A stretch of DNA of 64,000 bases from Propionibacteriaceae bacterium (GTDB taxonomy: Bacteria > Actinomycetota > Actinomycetes > Propionibacteriales > Propionibacteriaceae), in NCBI GenBank assembly GCA_027492545.1, contig JAPUEL010000096.1:1-64000 (forward strand), written 5' to 3'. Under the pieces are notes generated by a model. It did not search any database and was not told the DNA's origin. It saw nothing but the letters and a program-made list of their open reading frames with translations. This document shows, in pieces, positions 58,472-64,000 of the stretch. The position numbers and the translations under genes were made by a program. Numbering within the stretch: position 1 is the stretch's first letter; each line of letters opens with the position of its first letter.

Positions 58472-59763
58472 TGACTGCTGAAGTGACCGGCGCGGTGCGC
58501 GAGGCGTTCGAGTCGCGCACCACCGCGCGTGGTTTCGAGCTGCTGGGGGAGGGCCGGCTGACTCTGCTCGCCGTCGAGTTCCAGGACGGCTGGGGCCATC
58601 CGAGGCGGGCAGCTGACGCCGTCGGCGTGGACGTGGAGCACGAGGCGGGTGTCGCGGCCACGGTCAGGGTCCGTTCCGGCCAGCGTCTGCGCGTGGAGAT
58701 CTCGCTCGAGTCGATGTCCGACGACGTGGTCAGCGTGCCCGGACCCGTCCTGCGGGTGGAGGGTCCGCATGAACCCATCGCGTGGCTCGCGGGCGCGTCC
58801 GGCGAGGTCGCGCTCCGCTCCGCGGCCGGGCCCGGCCTACTGACGCAACGTCGAGGCATGTCCACACCGTCTCCGGCCGTGGGTAGCTGTCACCCACTGG
58901 AGGAGTCGGTGCTGCTCCGCCCCAGGCAGGTGGCGGCGGCCGCCTGGACCTACGAGGCCTACGAGGGCGATGAGCTGGAAGTGCCGGCTGAGGCGTCGTG
59001 GCTGCCGTGGACCCGGCACGTCGCGCTGGGCCAGGCGGTCGAGTTCAGCGCGCCGGACGGAATGGTCACCGTCCCTGAGGGCGTCCTCCTCGAGGAGAGC
59101 GACGGCGAGTTCTCGGTCCTGCCCCCGCCCGGGCTCACCCCGGTGACCGTGTGGGGCCCAGGCGGGCCGACGGCGGTGGAGGTGGGCGCCTTCCGCGACC
59201 TCGCCATCCTGCGGGGCGAGTTGATGGACTCCGCTTGGCGCAACGACGTGTGGGCCTATGTCGCGGTCCGGCACATGCTGGACGCCTGGCCGTCGGACGA
59301 TCTCCTCGACGCGGTCGATGTGCTGATCGGCGACTACCAGGACCGTCCCACGGCCTGGATCGCAGCGGCCGCGGCGCTGGCCGGGTCGCTTGGCCTGCCC
59401 GTGGAGGCGGAGGCTGAAGCGTCCGCCACCGCGGTCCTGACGAGGGCCTCACGGCTCGACGGCGTCCTCCTCGCCCTGCACGGCCTGGCGCCCATCGAGC
59501 TCGCCTCCGGAGGCTGGCCGGTGGGGGACTTCAACGACCTGGGCAGGCGCGCGTTCACGGCCATCGGCTTCGGCCGGATCAGCACCGATCCCCGGCCGCT
59601 GCGGGGAGCCGACGTGGCAGTCGCGAAGCTGTACGCGGCCGGCCTCGGCGAGTCCGAGCTCGGCATCCGGCTCGCCGCCTATGCGCAGGTGGCGGAGAAC
59701 CGGCTGCTGTGCCAACTCTCCACGCACCCCTCCCTGCCGGACGTGGCCTGGTTGTCGGTGTGA
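58471..59763 (+). CDS. unknown protein, third gene of the GH65 operon
   Basis: 430 residues, no domain I recognise. The first 230 residues look beta-rich (alternating hydrophobics, few Cys) with Trp/Pro motifs such as VEGPHEPIAWLAG and WLPWTRHVALGQ. Residues about 230-430 are helical and Ala/Leu-rich. It has no signal peptide and no membrane segment. The ATG overlaps the GH65 stop, and it ends two bases before the convergent rhaM. Because it is made with the phosphorylase and mutase, a role in handling the disaccharide is likely but unproven. Confidence 0.8.
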   Translation: MTAEVTGAVREAFESRTTARGFELLGEGRLTLLAVEFQDGWGHPRRAADAVGVDVEHEAGVAATVRVRSGQRLRVEISLESMSDDVVSVPGPVLRVEGPHEPIAWLAGASGEVALRSAAGPGLLTQRRGMSTPSPAVGSCHPLEESVLLRPRQVAAAAWTYEAYEGDELEVPAEASWLPWTRHVALGQAVEFSAPDGMVTVPEGVLLEESDGEFSVLPPPGLTPVTVWGPGGPTAVEVGAFRDLAILRGELMDSAWRNDVWAYVAVRHMLDAWPSDDLLDAVDVLIGDYQDRPTAWIAAAAALAGSLGLPVEAEAEASATAVLTRASRLDGVLLALHGLAPIELASGGWPVGDFNDLGRRAFTAIGFGRISTDPRPLRGADVAVAKLYAAGLGESELGIRLAAYAQVAENRLLCQLSTHPSLPDVAWLSV

Positions 59764-59765
59764 GC

Positions 59766-60116
59766 TCAGGCCTCGGCCCGAGCCAACTGGTCCTCGAGGT
59801 TGAAGACCTCCTCCAGGAGGACGAAGCCCTCGTCCGGCGCCACGTCGAGGTCGACGAAGAACTCACCCATCTCGGCCTGCCACCGGGCGTTGACCTCGGT
59901 GCGACCCATCGCGGCCTGGGCCTCGGTGATGTCCTCTGACTCGACGTAGCCGATGAGCAGTCCGTCGGGGCGCATGAACAGCGAGTAGTTGTGCCAGCCT
60001 GTGTCCTTGAGGGCGCGGAGCATGTCGGGCCACACCGCGGCGTGCCGCTCCTTGTACTCGTCGATCCGCTCGGGCTTCACGTGGAGCTCGAAGCAGTATC
60101 GGCGGCGTGCGCTCAT
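59766..60116 (-). CDS. rhaM: L-rhamnose mutarotase
   Basis: 116 residues of the YiiL/RhaM family (dimeric ferredoxin-like fold). Family segments are RYCFELHVKPERIDEYKERHAAVWPDML (catalytic His/Asp/Tyr region) and WHNYSLFMRPDGLLIGYVE. It speeds anomer exchange of L-rhamnose. I start at ATG 60116 (MSARRR); the longer reading to 60176 has no conserved sequence. No other rhamnose genes are near, so the rest of the pathway would be elsewhere. Confidence 0.88.
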   Translation of the reverse strand: MSARRRYCFELHVKPERIDEYKERHAAVWPDMLRALKDTGWHNYSLFMRPDGLLIGYVESEDITEAQAAMGRTEVNARWQAEMGEFFVDLDVAPDEGFVLLEEVFNLEDQLARAEA

Positions 60117-60159
60117 GCAGGGTCCTTTGTGGTGGCGGGACGACCGTGCTGTCGTCAGT

Positions 60160-60175
60160 TGAAACGATGCAATCA
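60160..60175. promoter_or_regulatory. possible LacI-type site upstream of rhaM
   Basis: TGAAACGATGCAATCA, with TGA...TCA ends and a GAAACG half. Weak symmetry. Listed only because it is AT-rich next to a sugar gene start. Confidence 0.25.
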
Positions 60176-60216
60176 TGGCGCGTCGAGCATGTCAAGGGGA
60201 TGATGCGGGCCATTGC

Positions 60217-60292
60217 TGGTCGGGGCGACAGGACTCGAACCTGCGGTCTCCTGCTCCCAAAGCAGGCGCGCTAGCCACTACGCTACGCCCCG
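60217..60292 (-). tRNA. tRNA-Pro (TGG)
   Basis: Minus strand. Acceptor CGGGGCG pairs with CGCCCCG, anticodon stem CCTGC/GCAGG with loop TTTGGGA (anticodon TGG), T arm GCAGGTTCGAGTCCTGT. CCA encoded (60217-60219). Confidence 0.95.
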
Positions 60293-60298
60293 GTGAAG

Positions 60299-60340
60299 GC
60301 TGGAGCCCTTGCAGAACGCACGTCTGACAAGGGCTCCAGC
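60299..60340. terminator. 13-bp perfect hairpin between the two tRNA genes
   Basis: GCTGGAGCCCTTG (60299-60311) pairs exactly with CAAGGGCTCCAGC (60328-60340) around a 16-nt loop. It lies between tRNA-Gly (upstream on the minus strand) and tRNA-Pro. Neither side has a T-run, so it may be an intrinsic terminator or a processing site. Confidence 0.6.
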
Positions 60341-60347
60341 AACTTCG

Positions 60348-60418
60348 AGCGGATGACGGGAATCGAACCCGCGTAGTTAGTTTGGAAGACTAGGGCTCTA
60401 CCATTGAGCTACATCCGC
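60348..60418 (-). tRNA. tRNA-Gly (TCC)
   Basis: Minus strand. Acceptor GCGGATG pairs with CATCCGC, D arm TAGCTCAATGGTAGAGC, anticodon loop CTTCCAA (anticodon TCC), T arm GCGGGTTCGATTCCCGT. CCA is not encoded. Confidence 0.95.
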
Positions 60419-60471
60419 AGAACCGTCGATGAGTGTACCAGCCGTCGCCGAGGTCGCGCGATTCGACGGGT

Positions 60472-61620
60472 TCAGGCCTCGGCATCGCGGCGGCGCCTGG
60501 CCAACTGGCGCCGGACGTCGCGGGTGATCGAGTCGTTGAAGGGCAGGGCGCCGGCGGCCAGATGGTCATCCAGCGACGCCGTCGCGCGGAGCACCAGATC
60601 GATGCCGCGTTCGACGACGCCGGTCGGAAGACCGATGTCGCGCCCGAAGCCCACCAGGTGCCGCCGGATGAGGCCGTCGGTGCGCCCGCCGATGGTGAGG
60701 GCCAGCGTGTGATCGCGGTAGGGCAGGGTGCTCAGCACGTCGTACATGGGGGAGACCCGCCATTCCCCGTCCGGCTCCTGCAGGACGGAGATGTTCTTCG
60801 CGTGCAGGTCCCCGTTGCCGACCAGCCACGCGAAGGCCACCTGGATGAAGACGTTGCGCAGCGCGACGGGCCGGGCCGCGCAGACGTCCGCCACCGCCGT
60901 CGCCACCTCCTCCGCGGAGACGAGGTACTTGTCGCTGGGATAACGCCCGAGGAGTTGGCACGCGTCCTCCATGGCGCGGCGCCCGTGCTCCCGGTCGAAG
61001 CGTCGCACGATGAGCCCCGGGGCTCCGCGAACGTCCCTCACGATCGCAGCCTCGACGACGGCGACCCGGAGCGAGCGCGCCAGGCGGAGGAAGTACTCCT
61101 CGTTCTCGACGGCGAACGGGTAGTCAGGGGGCGTGAGCTTCACCATCGCGGGGGCGCCCGAGGGCGACCGGCCTGGAAGGGTGATCATCCCTGCCGACAG
61201 TTTGTCCTGGGCTCCCGGGATGGCGACCGGGTCGAGTCCGTAGTCCTCCATCAGCGCGGCGAAGTCCAGCGGAGCATCTGCTGTGACCAGGGGCGCCGCC
61301 GGCCCGGGAGGCTGACCTGCGGGCACCCCCTGCACGTCGCCGATGGTGTCCGAGCCTGTGGCCAGCAGGAGACTGAGGTCATCGTCGCCCGAGGTCTTGA
61401 CGGCGCGCTGGAGCGCCGCGAGGCGCCGGCCCTCCGGCAGGAGGTTGGTGAAGAACGGTGGAAGCGTGCGGCCGGGGCGGACGAATCGCGTGCCCAACGG
61501 GAGTGTGTGCGCGACGGGCGCACCCCCGTACCCGCCCCGGTACGCGAAGGTGGTGTCCGTGCCGTCGGCGGTAAGGGTGGCGGCAAGGAGGCCGTCCTTG
61601 TACAACTCGGCGCTCGTCAC
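60472..61620 (-). CDS. hipA: HipA-type serine/threonine kinase toxin
   Basis: 382 residues. Kinase motifs of HipA: autophosphorylation loop GAQDKLSAG, catalytic NGDLHAKN (Asp-His-Asn) and metal-binding SPMYDVLST. HipA phosphorylates glutamyl-tRNA synthetase in E. coli and induces persistence. The start is GTG 61620 (VTSAELYK), overlapping the hipB stop (GTGA). No residue needed for catalysis appears lost, so the toxin should be active. Confidence 0.88.
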   Translation of the reverse strand: MTSAELYKDGLLAATLTADGTDTTFAYRGGYGGAPVAHTLPLGTRFVRPGRTLPPFFTNLLPEGRRLAALQRAVKTSGDDDLSLLLATGSDTIGDVQGVPAGQPPGPAAPLVTADAPLDFAALMEDYGLDPVAIPGAQDKLSAGMITLPGRSPSGAPAMVKLTPPDYPFAVENEEYFLRLARSLRVAVVEAAIVRDVRGAPGLIVRRFDREHGRRAMEDACQLLGRYPSDKYLVSAEEVATAVADVCAARPVALRNVFIQVAFAWLVGNGDLHAKNISVLQEPDGEWRVSPMYDVLSTLPYRDHTLALTIGGRTDGLIRRHLVGFGRDIGLPTGVVERGIDLVLRATASLDDHLAAGALPFNDSITRDVRRQLARRRRDAEA

Positions 61621-61811
61621 CGCTTCACCGTCACAGAGAGCTCCAGCCCGAGGGCGTCGAGTAGGGCGCACAGCTTGTCCAACTGGACCGAGCCCTTGCC
61701 CGCCTCGACTGCGCGAACGAAGCGCTCGGACACCCCCGAGAGTTCGGCGGCGTCAAGTTGTGTGAGCCGCATGGCCTTGCGTCGTGTTTCAACCGTGTGT
61801 GCGAGATCCAT
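61617..61811 (-). CDS. hipB: HipB-type XRE antitoxin
   Basis: 64 residues, one helix-turn-helix domain: RKAMRLTQLDAAELSGVSERFVRAVEAGKGSVQLDKLCALLDALGLEL. It represses the operon and neutralises HipA. ATG 61811 follows TTGGAG at a good distance. A promoter lies 37-65 bases upstream. Longer readings to 62057 have no conserved sequence and run past the promoter. Confidence 0.88.
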   Translation of the reverse strand: MDLAHTVETRRKAMRLTQLDAAELSGVSERFVRAVEAGKGSVQLDKLCALLDALGLELSVTVKR

Positions 61812-61847
61812 CGCAACTCCAATCGGCGTGAGCGTGCCGGTTGGTCC

Positions 61848-61876
61848 ATTCTGGCCCGTCGAGGGGGCTCCGTCAA
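61848..61876 (-). promoter_or_regulatory. hipBA promoter
   Basis: On the minus strand, -35 TTGACG (61871-61876), 17-bp spacer, -10 CAGAAT (61848-61853). It is a near-consensus sigma-70-type promoter, 37 bases before hipB. The 226 bases from here to the patatin stop (61877-62102) carry no gene I trust; they hold short inverted repeats (ACGCCGTCG at 61989-61997 with CGACGGCGT at 62040-62048). Confidence 0.7.
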
Positions 61877-62102
61877 GATCAAATCGGCACGTTCGAGCCG
61901 TTATTGGTGCCCCGGTCCGCATGCGGGGAGCCGGGTGGCCCAGAACGGCACGCACGTGCCGGTTGAAACCACGCGACGCCCGCACGAAACGCCGTCGCAC
62001 CACCTCCACGCGACTCGTGGGGGGTGTGGGCGCAACTTCCGACGGCGTGTCGTGCACACGAGGGCGGGGTCGGCGGGAAGAGGGGTGATCTCGCGGGGCG
62101 GC

Positions 62103-62984
62103 TCAGAGGCCGACGAAGGCTCGGATCGCGTCGATTTCGCGCTGGGTCTGGGCGTGCCCTGCATGGAACACCGAGCGCAGCACGGGAACGCGTCGCTCGG
62201 AGTTGCGGATCGGCATCGAGTCGGGGAAGACGAGGTACGCGCGGCCCTCGCGCTCCAGCCGGAGCAGCTCCGCGACGGAGCGGTTGTAGTTGGCCGGCCG
62301 CTCGATCAGCGCCCTCGCCACCGCCGGGTAGCGCCGGAACAGCATCCTCATCGCGGCCGTGGAGCGGACCGCGGGCTTGCGGTACCCGCGCTCGCGCGTC
62401 ATGACCACCAGGAACCGGCCGTACCCGTCGGCCACGGCCTGGTCGACGGCGAACCCTCCCGTGGGGCCGAGGGCCCCGTCGCAGTAGTCCACGCCGTCGA
62501 TCGTGGTGATCGGCATCAGGAGCGGCATCGTCGACGAGGCCCGCACCCGCTTGGCCAGCGACACCACGTCGCCCAGATCCTCGCGGCCCCAGTAGACCAT
62601 CTGGCCGTCGGCGCACCGGACCGCCCCGATGCGCACCTGGGCAGGATTGGCGCGGAAGGTGTCGAGGTCCAGCGGCAGCGCCTGGTGAGGGAGCGAGGTG
62701 TGCTCGTAGATCCACTCCGCATTGAACATGCCCTTGCCCGCCACCCACGTACGCCAGTCGCCGAACTGCGGATGGGCCGCCACGTCGACGAACGACCGCT
62801 CGGCCCGTCCCGGGTCTCGCGAGACGTAGTTGACGGTGCAGCTGGAACCGGCGGAGATGCCGCCCACCCAGTCCAGATGGATGTCGGCCTCCAGCAGTGC
62901 GGCCGCGACGCCGGAGGAGAACGCTGCGCGCATGCCGCCGCCCTCGAAGATCAGCGCGGTATCGGACACGTTGGTGGTGATCAC
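62103..62984 (-). CDS. patatin-like phospholipase
   Basis: About 293 residues. Oxyanion segment IFEGGGMRAAF, nucleophile Ser in GISAG, and the catalytic Asp of the DGALG motif, so a working Ser-Asp dyad. Bacterial patatins hydrolyse phospholipids or acyl esters. GTG 62984 is chosen because a TAGAGT box ends 8 nt before it. No signal peptide, so the substrate is probably intracellular. Confidence 0.85.
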   Translation of the reverse strand: MITTNVSDTALIFEGGGMRAAFSSGVAAALLEADIHLDWVGGISAGSSCTVNYVSRDPGRAERSFVDVAAHPQFGDWRTWVAGKGMFNAEWIYEHTSLPHQALPLDLDTFRANPAQVRIGAVRCADGQMVYWGREDLGDVVSLAKRVRASSTMPLLMPITTIDGVDYCDGALGPTGGFAVDQAVADGYGRFLVVMTRERGYRKPAVRSTAAMRMLFRRYPAVARALIERPANYNRSVAELLRLEREGRAYLVFPDSMPIRNSERRVPVLRSVFHAGHAQTQREIDAIRAFVGL

Positions 62985-62992
62985 GTCCACAC

Positions 62993-62998
62993 ACTCTA
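62993..62998 (-). promoter_or_regulatory. -10 box (TAGAGT) for the patatin gene
   Basis: TAGAGT on the minus strand ends 8 nt before GTG 62984, which fits a leaderless mRNA and supports that start. Confidence 0.45.
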
Positions 62999-63103
62999 GA
63001 AGGGCCGGCGAGCACGCGGGATGCGCGGCCACCGGGCCGATTGGTCGGCCGGGCATTGACAGATAGACTCAACCCCGATCAATCCAAGTTCAGGAGTCCA
63101 TTC

Positions 63104-64000
63104 GTGCCTAGCACCGCCCAGAAGCTGAGCCCGACGCGGGTCAAGCTCACCGTCGAGATCCCGTTCGCCGACCTCAAGCCCTACCTCGATCAGGCTTACA
63201 AGGGGATCGCCGAGCAGGTCAACATCCCCGGCTTCCGCAAGGGCAAGGTGCCCTCCACGGTCATCGACCAGCGCTTCGGGCGTGGCGTCGTGCTGCAGGA
63301 GGCCATCAACGAGGCCATCCCGCCGGCGTACAACGCCGCCGTCGAGGAGCACAAGGTGGTCCCCATGGCTCAGCCCGAGGTCGAGGTGACCAAGCTGGAG
63401 GACAAGGAGCTCGTCGAGTTCACCGCAGAGGTCGACGTCCGCCCCGAGGTCACCCTCCCTGACTTCACCACGGTGGAGGCCACCGTGGACAACGCGGCCA
63501 GCATCGACGACCTTGTCGACGAGCGCATCGGCCTGCTGCGCGAGCGCTTCGCCACCACCAGCGAGGTGGACCGCGCGGCCGCCGAGGGCGACGTGCTCAC
63601 CATCGACCTCGTCGCCTCCCAGGGCGGCGAGCCGCTGCCTGAGGCGACGGCCGAGGGCCTCACCTACAAGGTGGGGCAGGAGTCCAACATGCTCGACGGG
63701 CTCGACGAGGCCGTGACCGGGCTGAAGGCCGGCGAGTCGAAGACCTTCACCTCCACCCTGGTGGGCGGTCAGTTCCGCGGTCAGGATGCGGAGATCGAGG
63801 TCACCGTCGTCAAGGTCTCCGAGCAGCAGCTCCCCGAGGTCGACGACGAGTTTGCCCAGCTGATCTCCGAGTTCGACACCGTCGAGGAGATGAAGGAGGA
63901 CCTGCGCAAGGGCGCCGAGCAGCAGGTGAAGGCCGATCAGCTGGCCGACGCCCGCGACAAGGTGCTTGAGGCCGTCCTCGCCGCCACGGACTTCGAGCTG
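63104..64000 (+). CDS. tig: trigger factor (partial, 3' end beyond the window)
   Basis: 299 codons in the window; the protein continues past 64000. The N-terminal ribosome-binding domain carries GFRKGKVPSTVI (the GFRxGxxP signature), followed by the FKBP-type PPIase domain (about 150-245, GDVLTIDLVASQGGEPLPEAT... GLKAGESKTF) and the start of the C-terminal chaperone arms. It folds nascent chains at the ribosome exit. GTG 63104 is 7 bases after AGGAG. Confidence 0.95.
   Translation, partial: MPSTAQKLSPTRVKLTVEIPFADLKPYLDQAYKGIAEQVNIPGFRKGKVPSTVIDQRFGRGVVLQEAINEAIPPAYNAAVEEHKVVPMAQPEVEVTKLEDKELVEFTAEVDVRPEVTLPDFTTVEATVDNAASIDDLVDERIGLLRERFATTSEVDRAAAEGDVLTIDLVASQGGEPLPEATAEGLTYKVGQESNMLDGLDEAVTGLKAGESKTFTSTLVGGQFRGQDAEIEVTVVKVSEQQLPEVDDEFAQLISEFDTVEEMKEDLRKGAEQQVKADQLADARDKVLEAVLAATDFEL

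Noticed and set aside
61877..62102. Gene between hipBA and patatin
   Set aside because: Frames there are continuations of hipB and patatin shadows; the region holds short inverted repeats instead.

Overview
The window is about 70% G+C, uses GTG starts freely and carries many TAnnnT boxes 6 to 9 nt before start codons, which points to leaderless transcripts. The gene set (oligoribonuclease, SigE-family ECF factor, paired dynamin-like proteins, Lhr next to Nei2, a PyrR-led pyr cluster, HipBA, GH65 with beta-phosphoglucomutase) indicates a high-GC actinobacterium. By overall flavour I would guess Propionibacteriaceae, Tessaracoccus-like; that is inference and no search was run. Most of the window is ordinary, densely packed chromosome. 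I see no prophage, insertion sequence, CRISPR array or rRNA.

Layout. 1-5460: tail of a probable SDR gene, topoisomerase IB translationally coupled to a macrodomain fusion protein, an ABC exporter with two permeases, tRNA-His, oligoribonuclease, tRNA-Arg. 5464-12575: a 2H phosphoesterase, then a tight operon of a PrsW-type membrane protease and two dynamin-like GTPases, then EttA. 12693-14640: a YtrA-type GntR regulator with its ABC ATPase and membrane partner. 14702-19432: an ECF sigma factor with an overlapping membrane protein, and a MarR regulator upstream of a large FAD/Fe-S dehydrogenase. 19571-22252: acyl-CoA ligase and double-hotdog thioesterase.

22253-29139 is an arabinose/arabinan locus. 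araA with a LacI regulator converges on a GH43 lipoprotein, a GH51 arabinofuranosidase and a second LacI regulator. Convincing operator palindromes lie upstream of araA and of the GH51 gene. 29213-34616 holds nei2 and lhr. A lone AbiEi/DUF559-like gene (34923-35867) then sits between two copies of a 20-bp-stem inverted repeat; the first copy is filled with G and C homopolymers that look like a sequence error. 35892-40024: gnd, a VOC protein, a GH32 hydrolase and an aldo/keto reductase.

40282-44862: an MMPL transporter coupled to a secreted heptad-repeat protein behind a palindromic operator. 44908-47644: pyrR-pyrB-pyrC (minus strand). 47708-53277: a small membrane protein, pepN, ligA behind a 59-bp tandem duplication, and rpiB. 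53310-54259: a two-gene nucleotidyltransferase pair that may be a toxin-antitoxin system. 54426-59763: a second Fpg/Nei glycosylase, then beta-phosphoglucomutase, a GH65 phosphorylase and a protein of unknown function in one unit. 59766-64000: L-rhamnose mutarotase, tRNA-Pro, tRNA-Gly, hipBA with a clear promoter, a patatin-like phospholipase and the start of trigger factor.

The clearest functional themes are arabinan and disaccharide use, DNA repair (lhr, two Nei/Fpg proteins, ligA), pyrimidine synthesis and envelope remodelling (PrsW-dynamin, MMPL). The best candidates for something new are the hairpin-flanked gene at 34.6-35.9 kb, the PrsW-dynamin operon, the unknown third gene of the GH65 operon and the nucleotidyltransferase pair.
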